Notes: generated from the sequence alone by a model not told the origin. A stretch of 64,000 nt of DNA from Litchfieldella rifensis (GCF_042646605.1 NZ_JBHRUG010000027.1:124001-188000); one strand, 5' to 3'. Positions 1 to 7,961 are shown, counted from the stretch's first letter. A program made the numbers and translations.

Positions 1-139
1 CCGGGAAAAGCTGTTCCTGGACAAGGAGACCAACCAACTCAAGGTGATCGTTCCGGAGGATATCCAGCATCAAGTGGAGACGATCCTCCAGCGCCATGAG
101 CCGGAGAAGGTGTGGGCCCTGCCGTATCAGGACCAGTAG
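1..139 (+). CDS. C-terminal end of an unrecognised protein (partial)
   Basis: The window opens inside a reading frame (second frame) that stays open for 45 codons and stops with TAG at 137-139. The tail is charged (REKLFLDKE near its start, ending VWALPYQDQ) and has no motif I recognise. The start and most of the gene lie upstream of the window, so no function is assigned. About 90 bases without a feature separate it from the acetyltransferase gene. Confidence 0.55.
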   Translation, partial: REKLFLDKETNQLKVIVPEDIQHQVETILQRHEPEKVWALPYQDQ

Positions 140-228
140 CCGGTGCCGGTGGTCGCCTTTGTTAATACGCCGTAAGCAAGTGCGGCCGAGCCGGTTGGCG
201 GGGCAAGAAGAGACGGTACCGCAACCGT

Positions 229-753
229 ATGGAAAGCAAAGGCTATCGTATCGAGCCGGCGCAGGTGGCACACCTGCCGACATTGCAGGCCATCGAACGT
301 GCAGCGGCAGAGCTGTTCCCGGCTTGGGTGATTCCCCAGGCACTGCGCGAGAGTGTATTGCCCATGAAGATGCTTGCCGCTGCCCAGCGCGAGGGGCGGC
401 TATGGGTGGCACTGGCGCCGGATAGGGCGCCGGTCGGATTCGTCATCGCCCGCGAGTGGGGCGACGTCGCCTTTCTGAGTGAACTCGACGTACATCCCGA
501 CCACCAATGCCGGGGGCTGGGACGGGCGCTGGTGAAACGAGCGGCGGAATGGGCCGCCGCCAGGGGCTTTCCGGCACTCACACTGACCACCTTCGCCAAT
601 CTGCCGTGGAATGCCCCTTTCTATGAACGGTTGGGATTCCAGCGGCTGACACGAAGCGAACTCAGCGTGGACCTGGCACGCTTGCTGCGAGAGGAAGCAC
701 GCCGCGGCCTACGCGAGCGTGTCGCCATGCGTCTGACGCTTACCGCCGATTGA
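229..753 (+). CDS. GNAT family N-acetyltransferase
   Basis: A 174-residue cytosolic acyltransferase of the GNAT fold, which uses acetyl-CoA to acetylate an amine. The acceptor cannot be told from sequence. Motif A with the CoA pyrophosphate loop is visible at about residues 84-110 (LDVHPDHQCRGLGRAL, the RGLG at 95-98). Motif B follows at about 124-136 (NLPWNAPFYERLGF), with the usual tyrosine. The length fits a single-domain family member. The last 14 bases overlap the 3' end of a small convergent gene on the other strand. Confidence 0.85.
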   Translation: MESKGYRIEPAQVAHLPTLQAIERAAAELFPAWVIPQALRESVLPMKMLAAAQREGRLWVALAPDRAPVGFVIAREWGDVAFLSELDVHPDHQCRGLGRALVKRAAEWAAARGFPALTLTTFANLPWNAPFYERLGFQRLTRSELSVDLARLLREEARRGLRERVAMRLTLTAD

Positions 754-901
754 GGCGATCCCGATGGGCGGTGCGTTCCTGCTCGTCGATGCGCACTTGC
801 TGGCGGATCGGGCGCCGCTTGCCTTCAGCGCCGGCATGGATGGCGATGACCAGGATAGCTGCAGCGGCCAGGCCAACGGTGAGAGTCTCGATGGTTCCCA
901 T
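740..901 (-). CDS. Small single-pass membrane protein, 53 residues
   Basis: A short gene missed by length cut-offs. The ATG at 899-901 (minus strand) is preceded by AGGAGA seven bases upstream. The product begins MGTIETLTVGLAAAAILVIA, so a hydrophobic segment spans about residues 8-21. A basic, charged tail follows, rich in R, K, Q and E (GKRRPIRQQ). It looks like a small inner-membrane protein with a cytoplasmic tail; no family is recognised. It converges on and overlaps the acetyltransferase gene by 14 bases. The good ribosome site and typical small-membrane-protein shape are the support. Confidence 0.5.
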   Translation of the reverse strand: MGTIETLTVGLAAAAILVIAIHAGAEGKRRPIRQQVRIDEQERTAHRDRLNRR

Positions 902-1121
902 TGGGCTTCTCCTGCTGACGTGTGGGGTTGCGACACCCGGGACAGCTTGACACCCCGCACATGCGTCGATGCGTCCTGCCTTGGACTGCATCGAGGCGAT
1001 CAGGCGCCCCGCTGTCATGTCTTAAGCGTAGAACATCTCCGCTTTCCGGTGTCCTGCCATTCGCTAGGGGATGCTGGCAAGGCAGTGTGATGACATGGAA
1101 ACGATGAAGAGGAGGGCTCCG

Positions 1122-2129
1122 ATGAAGGTCGTAACGCTACGCAGTCCCGGTGGATTGGATCGTCTCGAGATCGCCGACCGGCCAGAACCCGGTGAACCGG
1201 GAGCAGGCGAGATTCGTGTGCGCGTCCATGCCAGCTCGCTCAACTTCCACGATTACGGCGTCGTCTCGGGAAGCAAGCCGACCGGAGACGGCCGCATCCC
1301 GATGTCCGACGGGGCCGGCGTGGTCGAGGCCGTGGGCCCGGGTGTCGAGGAGTTCGCGGTGGGCGATGCGGTCGTTTCCACCTTCTTCCCGACCTGGCTG
1401 GACGGCCCGGCGCGGATAGGCGACTTCATCACCGTGCCCGGCGATGGCGTCGATGGCTATGCCTGCGAGCAGGTGGTACGCCCAGCGACCTGGTTCACGC
1501 ATGCGCCGAAAGGATACCGTCATGTCGAGGCGGCGACATTGACCACGGCGGGGCTCACTGCCTGGCGCGCCTTGGTGGTCGATGGTGGTCTCAAGGCCGG
1601 CGACACGGTGCTGACGTTGGGTACCGGCGGTGTGTCGATCTTCGCCCTGCAGTTCGCCAAGCTGATGGGCGCGCGGGTATTGGCCACGTCCTCGTCCGAC
1701 GACAAGATCGAACGACTCGAGAAGCTAGGTGCCGATCATACACTCAACTACAAGCGCGAGCCGGAGTGGGGAACGCGCGTGCAGGAGCTCACCGGCGGGC
1801 GCGGCGTCGATCATGTCGTCGAGGTCGGTGGTTCTGGCACGTTGCCGCAGTCCATCAAGGCCGTGCGCATCGGCGGGCATATCTCGCTGATCGGTGTGCT
1901 GAGCGGTCGCGCCGGCGAGGTACCCACCGCCAAGCTGATGACCAAGCAGGTTCGTCTCCAGGGGCTGATCGTGGGCAGCCGCCAGCACCAGGTCGAGATG
2001 ATCCGTGCCCTCGAGGCTGGCAACGTGCGCCCGGTGATCGACCGAAGCTTCGCGCTGGAGGAAATCGCCGACGCCTTCCGCCATGAAGAGGCAGGACGCC
2101 ACTTCGGCAAGATCTGCCTGGAAATCTAA
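1122..2129 (+). CDS. Zinc-independent medium-chain alcohol dehydrogenase / quinone-oxidoreductase-like protein
   Basis: A 335-residue NAD(P)-dependent oxidoreductase of the MDR superfamily. The N-terminal GroES-like domain includes LNFHDYGVVSG and a glycine-rich stretch (GAGVVEAVGPGV). The Rossmann domain carries LTLGTGGVSIFALQFA at about residues 165-180, and GARVLATSSSDDK supplies the cofactor-binding strand. The structural zinc cysteine cluster of classical alcohol dehydrogenases is missing, so this is the zinc-independent or quinone reductase type. The start at 1122 is chosen because GAGGAGG lies seven bases upstream; an upstream in-frame ATG lacks such a site. The substrate is unknown. 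It appears monocistronic. Confidence 0.85.
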   Translation: MKVVTLRSPGGLDRLEIADRPEPGEPGAGEIRVRVHASSLNFHDYGVVSGSKPTGDGRIPMSDGAGVVEAVGPGVEEFAVGDAVVSTFFPTWLDGPARIGDFITVPGDGVDGYACEQVVRPATWFTHAPKGYRHVEAATLTTAGLTAWRALVVDGGLKAGDTVLTLGTGGVSIFALQFAKLMGARVLATSSSDDKIERLEKLGADHTLNYKREPEWGTRVQELTGGRGVDHVVEVGGSGTLPQSIKAVRIGGHISLIGVLSGRAGEVPTAKLMTKQVRLQGLIVGSRQHQVEMIRALEAGNVRPVIDRSFALEEIADAFRHEEAGRHFGKICLEI

Positions 2130-2434
2130 AGCCCCATGTATTGCCAACTGCGTATTGCCAGGTCAGTTCAATCGCCGTGGGCATCGCTATTTTTCGCCCA
2201 ATGTCTCGATGATCCAGGTCCTGACGGTACAGCGGCGGGACTCACCAGCGGTTTTCTGGGATGAGCCAGATAGAGGTGCCGTCGAACGGGCAGGTGGTCG
2301 GGAACCCTTTCGCCTTCACCTGCGTCCCTGCCCATACCCGGCACGCGACGTGCCGGCCAACCTAGACCATGAAACGGCGCTATCGCCGGCGGCCCGGCAA
2401 GGGAGACCGTCGAAGTGGGCGCAAGGGGGAGATC
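2130..2434. other. Intergenic region without a convincing gene
   Basis: About 305 bases between the dehydrogenase and the globin gene. The minus strand holds a short open stretch ending TSIWLIPENRW before a stop near 2255, which reads like protein but has no clear start. It may be a remnant. I see no RNA gene, repeat or clear promoter. Confidence 0.4.
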
Positions 2435-2908
2435 ATGAAAGGCAACCGCAAGATGTTGCAGTGGCTTATCGTGCCGTTCACCGTCATCGCCCTGGGTATG
2501 CCGGCCCTGGCATTCGCGCAGGACGACGAGGAGGCGTCGCTTTATCAGCGCCTCGGCGGACTGATGTCCATCAGCGTGGTGGTCAGCGATTTCCTGGATG
2601 CGCTGATCCCCGACCCGCAGCTGAACGAGAACCCAGCCATCGACGAGGCGCGCCAACGAGTCCCGGCGGCCTATCTCAAGTACCATGTGACGGCCTTCGT
2701 CTGTGAGGCCACGGGCGGGCCTTGTCAATACCACGGTCGTGGAATGCAGGAATCCCACGCCCACCTGAACATCACCGCGGAGGAGTGGGATCGCATGGTC
2801 GAGATCTTCGTCGGGGTACTCGACGAGCACGATGTTCCAGAGCGTGAGTCCCAGGAGCTACTGGAACTGCTGGGCACCACCCGTGACGATATCGTGACTG
2901 AGTCCTGA
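2435..2908 (+). CDS. Exported group 1 truncated hemoglobin-like protein
   Basis: A 157-residue haem protein of the truncated-globin family. Residues 1-28 form a signal peptide: basic start MKGNRK, hydrophobic core, and a likely cleavage after ALAFA. The mature part begins with the family signature SLYQRLGG. The proximal haem histidine is probably His108 in ESHAHLNIT. Where most family members have a Phe-Tyr pair in helix B, this one reads DFLDAL, so the distal tyrosine appears to be leucine. The start at 2435 is chosen for the GGGGGAG just upstream and because it exposes the signal peptide. A periplasmic oxygen or NO role is plausible but inferred. Confidence 0.8.
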   Translation: MKGNRKMLQWLIVPFTVIALGMPALAFAQDDEEASLYQRLGGLMSISVVVSDFLDALIPDPQLNENPAIDEARQRVPAAYLKYHVTAFVCEATGGPCQYHGRGMQESHAHLNITAEEWDRMVEIFVGVLDEHDVPERESQELLELLGTTRDDIVTES

Positions 2909-2942
2909 GGTGAGGCGCGGGTGAGACGAGGACGAGCCGCTG

Positions 2943-3074
2943 GTGTGCCTGGTCGTTGGCCAGCGGCTCGCCCAGGACGTTACCGACTATCCACGTCAGA
3001 GCAAGCGGCTGTATCGAAATAGCGGCGAGTGGAACGTCGTGGATCATGACGATATCGAATCTCTTGAACGCTAA
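2943..3074 (+). CDS. Possible short reading frame or gene remnant
   Basis: An open frame reads from a GTG at 2943 to TAA at 3072-3074 (43 residues), containing DYPRQSKRLYRNSGEWNV. The composition looks like real protein, but there is no ribosome site ahead of the GTG and the frame is blocked by a TGA at 2922. It could be a small orphan protein or the tail of a decayed gene. Weakly supported. Confidence 0.2.
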   Translation: MCLVVGQRLAQDVTDYPRQSKRLYRNSGEWNVVDHDDIESLER

Positions 3075-3182
3075 GGCTTTTCATTCGCCGGTCCAGGTAA
3101 GAAGGATGCGGTGACGCGGCGCTCAATTCTCCGTGGGAACCGGCAGAACGAAGCTGTCGATGTATGTCATTGCGGCTCTCCT

Positions 3183-3590
3183 CTAGAGTGTGCCCATGTC
3201 GCGAAAGCGTTCGATCGCCTCACTGGGGCCGAAATCCTCCAGTTCGAACAGCTGGCGCACCTCGATCTCGGCTCTTCCGCCATCGACGGCGGGATTGGGG
3301 AAGCGCTTCGTCCATTCGAGCGCTTCTTCTCTCGACTTCACCTGAATGAGGGTGTAGCCGGCGACGAGCTCCTTGGTTTCGACGAAGGGGCCATCGGTCA
3401 CGCTGCGCTTGTCACCGTCATAGTGGATCCGCCAGCCCTTGGCGCTCGGCTGCAGCCCCGAGGCATCGAGCAGGGCGCCGGCCTTGGTCAGTTCCTCGTG
3501 ATAGTCCGCCATGGCGGCAATCAGCCTGTCCTCGGGCATTACGCCCGCTTCCGAGTCCAGGGTGGCCTTGACCAGAATCATGAAGCGCAT
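3183..3590 (-). CDS. YCII-related (DGPF domain) protein
   Basis: A 135-residue protein of the YCII/DGPF family. It begins MRFMILVKAT and carries the diagnostic TDGPFVETKELVAGY at about residues 65-79, then the usual C-terminal WTKRFPNP element. The family is dimeric with a ferredoxin-like fold. Its biochemical role is mostly unknown, although members are often linked to ECF sigma factors. The start at 3590 has AAGGAGGGG directly upstream. It lies two bases after the VOC gene, so the two form an operon read from the shared bipartite promoter at 4050-4078. Confidence 0.85.
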   Translation of the reverse strand: MRFMILVKATLDSEAGVMPEDRLIAAMADYHEELTKAGALLDASGLQPSAKGWRIHYDGDKRSVTDGPFVETKELVAGYTLIQVKSREEALEWTKRFPNPAVDGGRAEIEVRQLFELEDFGPSEAIERFRDMGTL

Positions 3591-3592
3591 CG

Positions 3593-4018
3593 TTACCCCT
3601 CCTTCTCGCAGTTGATCATCCAAGGTACGCCGTATTGGTCGGTCAGCATGGCGAACCGCTTGGCCCAGAAGGTTTCCTCGAGCGGCATCTGCACCGTGCC
3701 GTTGTCCGCCAGCGCCTGGTAGATGCGTTCGGCTTCCTCCGGGGTGTCGATATTGAGCGTGATATGGGCGCCCTTGATGGCCTCGTAGGGGGCTGGGCAC
3801 TGTGGCGTGATGTCGGAGCCCATTAGCCACTGGCCGTCTATCTCCAGTCGAGCATGCATGATCTTGTCGCGGTGTTCCGGTGGCGTCTCCTGGGCGCACT
3901 CTTCCGGGGCTTCGGCATAGGAGTGCATTGCCACGATATTGCCGCCGAGACAGCGTGCGTAGAATTGGAAGGCGGTCTTGCAGTTGCCGTTGAAGATGAG
4001 ATAGGTACTCAGGCGCAT
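3593..4018 (-). CDS. VOC superfamily protein, PhnB-like glyoxalase fold
   Basis: A 141-residue single-unit VOC protein. It opens MRLSTYLIFNGNCKTAFQFY, continues YARCLGGNI, and ends with the family WAKRFAMLTDQYGVPWMIN. PhnB-like proteins share the glyoxalase/bleomycin-resistance fold, and most have no proven reaction. The start at 4018 is chosen for CGGAGG ten bases upstream; an ATG nine codons further up has no such site. It is the first gene of the VOC-YCII operon and lies behind the TGTCGA/CGACTA promoter. Confidence 0.85.
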   Translation of the reverse strand: MRLSTYLIFNGNCKTAFQFYARCLGGNIVAMHSYAEAPEECAQETPPEHRDKIMHARLEIDGQWLMGSDITPQCPAPYEAIKGAHITLNIDTPEEAERIYQALADNGTVQMPLEETFWAKRFAMLTDQYGVPWMINCEKEG

Positions 4019-4049
4019 GATCTTGTCCTCCGAATGGGTTTCCACACAC

Positions 4050-4078
4050 TAGTCGAGCGGCATCATGCGAGTTCGACA
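4050..4078 (-). promoter_or_regulatory. ECF-type promoter of the VOC-YCII operon
   Basis: Read on the minus strand: TGTCGA (4078-4073), 17 bases, CGACTA (4055-4050), 31 bases before the VOC start codon. The hexamers and spacing are identical to those before both DUF899 genes and the distant YCII pair. The layout matches an extracytoplasmic-function sigma promoter rather than a sigma-70 one. Confidence 0.7.
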
Positions 4079-4105
4079 CACCGGTGGAATCTTTTAACTA
4101 GGGGG

Positions 4106-4837
4106 CTAACCGTAGGTCGGCCGCTGGGGCCAGCCTGGTGGTGAGTCTTCGAAATCCTCCTGGCGGCCGTATGGGGTTCGGTCGAGAAGCGCATAGGCAT
4201 CGGTGAGGCTTTCGCAGCCGCGGGCGTAGGTCGAGTAGCTATGGAAGACCTCGTCGCCAAGGCGGAAGAAGACACTCAGGCCGTGGCATTCGCCCGACAT
4301 GAAGTGCGACTCGTCCGTGCGCTGCGCGAGTTCCGCCTTGCTGCGGTAATTGTATTCGGGCGGGGCAACGCTCTCGTCGAGGGTAACGTGGAAGTCGTAG
4401 TTGAAGTCGCTGCTGTGGGACGACACCCAGGGCCAGCGCCAGCCTTGTTGGGCCTTGTAGGCCTCGAGCTTGGCCAGCGGCGCGCGGGAGACGAGTGCGA
4501 AGCTGGTATCGCGATCGTGCAGCAGCGAGAGATCGCCCTGGGTGTTCACGAACCCCGTGCAGCCGCTGCAGCCCTTGTCCCACTCCGGGTCGAACATGAA
4601 GTGATAGACGATGAGCTGGCGACGCCCCTCGAACAGGTCGAGCAGGCGAGTCTTGCCGTCTGGGCCGTCGAAGACATAGTCCTTGTCGAGCTTCACCATC
4701 GGCAGCCGGCGACGCTCGGCGTTCAACGCATCCATCTGGCGAGTCAGGGTCTTCTCTTTCGCCAGCAACCGCTTGCGCGCTTCCAGCCAGGCGTCGCGGG
4801 GAACGATTTCCGGATGTGCAATCTCGTTGTGTGCCAT
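4106..4837 (-). CDS. DUF899 thioredoxin-like protein (copy 1)
   Basis: A 243-residue protein of the DUF899 family, which belongs to the thioredoxin-fold group and has no established function. It has the family's early helix (RDAWLEARKRLLAKEKTLTR), then LPMVKLDKDYVF. A CxxC motif follows (KGCSGCTGF), then SSHSSDFNYDFHV, and finally FHSYSTYARG with LLDRTPYGRQ. The paired cysteines suggest redox activity. The start at 4837 follows AGGAG eight bases upstream. It is transcribed alone from the 4871-4899 promoter and is a paralogue of its upstream neighbour, which has the same length. Confidence 0.85.
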   Translation of the reverse strand: MAHNEIAHPEIVPRDAWLEARKRLLAKEKTLTRQMDALNAERRRLPMVKLDKDYVFDGPDGKTRLLDLFEGRRQLIVYHFMFDPEWDKGCSGCTGFVNTQGDLSLLHDRDTSFALVSRAPLAKLEAYKAQQGWRWPWVSSHSSDFNYDFHVTLDESVAPPEYNYRSKAELAQRTDESHFMSGECHGLSVFFRLGDEVFHSYSTYARGCESLTDAYALLDRTPYGRQEDFEDSPPGWPQRPTYG

Positions 4838-4870
4838 GACGCTATCTCCTGTTGTCATCGTTTCAGGAGA

Positions 4871-4899
4871 TAGTCGTTCGGGCGGTCTCGGAATCGACA
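4871..4899 (-). promoter_or_regulatory. ECF-type promoter of DUF899 copy 1
   Basis: Minus strand: TGTCGA (4899-4894), 17 bases, CGACTA (4876-4871), with a T following the second element. It ends 33 bases before the start codon. Same hexamers and spacing as the other three sites in the window. Confidence 0.7.
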
Positions 4900-4918
4900 G
4901 TGACGTGGCTCGCCCACC

Positions 4919-5650
4919 CTATCTTGCCGGTTCGTATTCGTCGTGGCGTTTCACCCAGTCCATCAGGTTGTGATGGGGGCCCGTTTCGTTACGACCCTTC
5001 GGCGTCATGTCGAGCAGCATGTAGGTGCTGTCGATGAGTTCGTCGCCACGGCCGTAGGTCGAATAGGTATGGAAGACATCGCCGTTGGCGTCCCGGTAGA
5101 ACACACTGAGACCGGATAGATCCTCGATCGAGACGTCGGTCGTTGTGTAGTTGTACTCGACCGCGCCCTTGGCGATTTCCTCGGGCCTGAACGAAACATG
5201 GAAGTCGTAGTTGAAGTCGCTGTCGTGTGAGGAGACCCATTTCACACGCCAGCCCATGCGCTGCCGGTAGGCCTCGATCTCGGCGAGCGGGGCCCGCGAG
5301 ACCCGTGCCAGGCTCACGTCATGGTGCTCGAGATGCACCAATGCGCCTTCGATGTGATCGGCCGAGAAGGAACAGCCGACGCAGCCCGCGTCCCAGCCAG
5401 GCCCAAACATGAAGTGGTGGACGATCAACTGGCTGCGACCCTCGAACAGCTCGGCGAGCGTCTTGCGGCCTTCGAGCGTGTCGAAGACGTATTCCTTCTC
5501 GACCTTCACCCATGGCAGGGCGCGGCGCTTGGCATTCAGGTCGTCGCGCAGGCGGGTGAGTTCCTTTTCCCTTGCCAGTAGCTCCTTGCGGGCGGCGAGC
5601 CATTCGTCACGGGAAACGACGGGTTGGGATATTTCATCGTGCGCTGACAT
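4919..5650 (-). CDS. DUF899 thioredoxin-like protein (copy 2)
   Basis: A 243-residue paralogue of the preceding DUF899 protein. It has LPWVKVEKEYVFDT, the CxxC-bearing DAGCVGCSFSAD, SSHDSDFNYDFHVSF, FHTYSTYGRG and LLDMTPKGRN in the same order. The two are clearly diverged rather than recently duplicated, since they differ across the middle third. The start at 5650 has AAGGAGAAC-type spacing upstream (AGGAGAACTCCTT then ATG). Each copy has its own copy of the bipartite promoter, so the duplication or later selection preserved the control element. A redox or detoxification role is inferred from the fold and the cysteines. Confidence 0.85.
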   Translation of the reverse strand: MSAHDEISQPVVSRDEWLAARKELLAREKELTRLRDDLNAKRRALPWVKVEKEYVFDTLEGRKTLAELFEGRSQLIVHHFMFGPGWDAGCVGCSFSADHIEGALVHLEHHDVSLARVSRAPLAEIEAYRQRMGWRVKWVSSHDSDFNYDFHVSFRPEEIAKGAVEYNYTTTDVSIEDLSGLSVFYRDANGDVFHTYSTYGRGDELIDSTYMLLDMTPKGRNETGPHHNLMDWVKRHDEYEPAR

Positions 5651-5683
5651 AAGGAGTTCTCCTGTTGCTGTCGTTGCACGAAA

Positions 5684-5712
5684 TAGTCGTCTTGGAAGGT
5701 CCGGATTCGACA
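5684..5712 (-). promoter_or_regulatory. ECF-type promoter of DUF899 copy 2
   Basis: Minus strand: TGTCGA (5712-5707), 17 bases, CGACTA (5689-5684) followed by T. It lies 33 bases before the start codon. Its spacer sequence differs from the other sites, so the match is not simply a recent DNA duplication. Confidence 0.7.
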
Positions 5713-5827
5713 ATCAATCGGTCGGACTCATCCATCATTTGCCAGGCGCATAATGTCTTCCCCACAGGCGCGGCGTTATGACCTCGCGCCTGCTAGAATC
5801 GAATTTCTGAACTAGGAGAAGGGTGCC

Positions 5828-6454
5828 ATGGAGCTGTACACGCTGTTGTTGTTCATTCCCGCCTGCTTCGCGCTGAACATGGCGCCCGGACCCAATAACC
5901 TGCTGTCCATGGCGAACGCCAAGCACCACGGCTACCGGACCGCGTGCCTGGCTGGCCTGGGGCGCCTGATGGCTTTCGTGGTGATGATTGGACTGGCGGC
6001 CTCCGGCCTCGCCGTGGTGCTCTATGCCTCCGAACGCATCTTCCTCGTCATCAAGGTGCTGGGTGCGCTCTATCTCTTCTGGTTGGCGTTCACACTCTGG
6101 AATGCCACAGAGGAAGACAGCGTCGAGGGAGATGGAAAGCATCGCGATGCCCAGTTGCTCCAGTTGGCTAGACAGGAGTTTCTGGTCGCCGCTGGAAATC
6201 CGAAGGCGATTTTGATCTTCACTGCCTTCCTGCCACAGTTCGTCGATCCGGCAGGCAACGTCACCGTGCAGTTCGCCATGCTGGGGGCCCTCTTTCTGGC
6301 TTTGGAATGGATTGCCATCGCCGGCTATGCCTTTGTCGGCCTGAACCTGCGCCAGTGGTTTTCGCGGCCGGGGCGCAAGCGGGTGTTCAACCGGGCTTGC
6401 GCAGGTCTGCTGACCGCCGCCGGGGTGGGGATGCTGAGCTCTCGCCAGGGGTGA
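5828..6454 (+). CDS. LysE/RhtB family amino-acid exporter (copy 1)
   Basis: A 208-residue inner-membrane exporter with about five or six hydrophobic segments. The family hallmark near the N terminus is APGPNNLLSMANA (residues 19-31). The second is NPKAILIFTAFLPQF in the middle. RhtB-family proteins export amino acids such as threonine, homoserine or lysine by proton antiport; the substrate here is unknown. AGGAGA lies ten bases upstream of the start. It is the first of three consecutive but separately spaced paralogues on the same strand. Confidence 0.88.
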   Translation: MELYTLLLFIPACFALNMAPGPNNLLSMANAKHHGYRTACLAGLGRLMAFVVMIGLAASGLAVVLYASERIFLVIKVLGALYLFWLAFTLWNATEEDSVEGDGKHRDAQLLQLARQEFLVAAGNPKAILIFTAFLPQFVDPAGNVTVQFAMLGALFLALEWIAIAGYAFVGLNLRQWFSRPGRKRVFNRACAGLLTAAGVGMLSSRQG

Positions 6455-6614
6455 GGAGAGCCCCGGAAGTGATGCGCTATTCGGTCGGAGGCGCAAGGTC
6501 AGGGGTGTCGAATAGCAGCAGAATGGGCCGCCAGGGCATGCCATAACAGAACTGACACCGTTGTTCGCTCACCATGACCGGACAGCGGCGACCATCCCCA
6601 AGAGGAGCTCCTTC

Positions 6615-7241
6615 ATGTCCATCGAACTCTGGTTCGCTTTCGTTGCCGCATCGAGTGTGATGCTGATAATCCCGGGACCGACGATTTTCACCGTCATCAG
6701 CTATTCCCTGTCCTCGGGACGACGTGCCAGCTTGCCCTTGATCATTGCCGTCACGCTGGGCGACTCCACCGCACTGGGGATGTCGCTGCTCGGTCTCGGC
6801 GCGATGCTGGCGACATCGGCCTTCTGGTTCACTGTGGTCAAATGGATCGGTGGCTTGTACCTGCTGTACCTGGGCATCAAGCTGCTGCGTGCGGGTGTGG
6901 CCCCGGCCGTTCTCGCTTCTCCGTCGGGGCCGGCATCACACTGGAAGCTCTTCGCCAACACTTACCTCGTCACGGCCCTCAATCCCAAGGGCATCGTGTT
7001 CTTCATGGCTTTTCTGCCCCAGTTCATCAATCCTCATGCTGCAGCGGCTCCACAGCTTTGGGGATTGGCCGTGACCTTTGTCATGTTGGCGACACTGAAC
7101 GCCACACTGTACGCGTTGTTTGCAGCCTCTGCCCGTAAGGCGCTGTCATCACCACGCGCCCAGCGTGGTTTCAGTCTTGCCAGTGGGTCGCTGCTTTCGG
7201 CAGCCGGAGTATGGACACTGATGGCCAGACGCTCGGCATGA
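6615..7241 (+). CDS. LysE/RhtB family amino-acid exporter (copy 2)
   Basis: A 208-residue membrane protein with the same plan: MSIELWFAFVAASS, then IIPGPTIFTVISYSLSSG, and NPKGIVFFMAFLPQFINP. The start at 6615 is chosen because AGAGGAG lies nine bases upstream and because this places the first hydrophobic segment at the N terminus. A longer upstream frame would add a charged extension not seen in the family. It is separated from copy 1 by 160 bases and from copy 3 by 31 bases. Confidence 0.87.
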   Translation: MSIELWFAFVAASSVMLIIPGPTIFTVISYSLSSGRRASLPLIIAVTLGDSTALGMSLLGLGAMLATSAFWFTVVKWIGGLYLLYLGIKLLRAGVAPAVLASPSGPASHWKLFANTYLVTALNPKGIVFFMAFLPQFINPHAAAAPQLWGLAVTFVMLATLNATLYALFAASARKALSSPRAQRGFSLASGSLLSAAGVWTLMARRSA

Positions 7242-7272
7242 AGTAAAGCGCCGGCTCTCAAGGAGGGTTCCC

Positions 7273-7911
7273 ATGGTGCCGATGAGTGATCTGCTGTTAT
7301 TTTCTGTGGCGGCCTTGATCGTGGTGCTGACACCGGGGCCGAACATGATCTATCTGATTTCCCGCTCGATCTGCCAAGGTCGCAAGGCGGGAGTGATTTC
7401 ACTGTTCGGCGTGCTGGCCGGCTTCCTCGTGCATATGCTGGCTGCCGCCATTGGCCTCACCGCTCTATTCCTGGCCATCCCCCTGGCCTACGAGGTGCTC
7501 AAATGGGCCGGCGCCCTGTATCTCCTCTACCTGGCCTGGCAAGCCGTCAAGCCGGGTGCCCGTTCGCCCTTCGAGGCGCGCCAGCTCGAGGAGGATCGTC
7601 CCATGAAGCTGTTTCTCATGGGGTTCCTGACCAACCTGCTCAACCCGAAGATCGCGGTTTTCTACCTGTCCATCTTTCCGCAGTTCGTCTCCCCCGAGCA
7701 CGGCGCCGTCTTCCTGCAGAGCCTGGTGCTCGGCTTCACTCAGATCGGCGTGAGTTTCACGGTCAATCTGGCGATCGCGCTGTCGGCAGCAGGTATGGCC
7801 AGCTGGTTCCAGCGCAACCCGGCATGGCTTGCCGTGCAGCGCTATGTGATGGCCTCCGTGCTGGCCGGAATGGCGGCCAAGCTGGCGACGGAGCAACGGC
7901 AAGGTGTCTGA
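7273..7911 (+). CDS. LysE/RhtB family amino-acid exporter (copy 3)
   Basis: A 212-residue paralogue with LTPGPNMIYLISRSICQG near the N terminus and NPKIAVFYLSIFPQFVSP in the middle. Its C-terminal part reads GVSFTVNLAIALSAAGMASW. AAGGAGGG lies five bases before the ATG at 7273. The 31-base gap after copy 2 suggests co-transcription. A decayed fragment closely similar to its C-terminal third lies about 25 kb away at 33318-33386. Confidence 0.88.
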   Translation: MVPMSDLLLFSVAALIVVLTPGPNMIYLISRSICQGRKAGVISLFGVLAGFLVHMLAAAIGLTALFLAIPLAYEVLKWAGALYLLYLAWQAVKPGARSPFEARQLEEDRPMKLFLMGFLTNLLNPKIAVFYLSIFPQFVSPEHGAVFLQSLVLGFTQIGVSFTVNLAIALSAAGMASWFQRNPAWLAVQRYVMASVLAGMAAKLATEQRQGV

Positions 7912-7961
7912 CAAGCTTGGAAATTCCAACGGCCTCGCTCCTGCCGTGAGCACGTGCTGTG

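Noticed and set aside
2984..2989. A further CGACTA hexamer in the gap after the globin gene
   Set aside because: The bases 17 positions upstream are CAGCGG, not TGTCGA, and no gene follows on that strand. It is not part of the shared promoter set.
6508..6513. TGTCGA hexamer between two LysE genes
   Set aside because: Seventeen bases downstream the sequence is CGCCAG, not CGACTA. It is treated as a chance hexamer.
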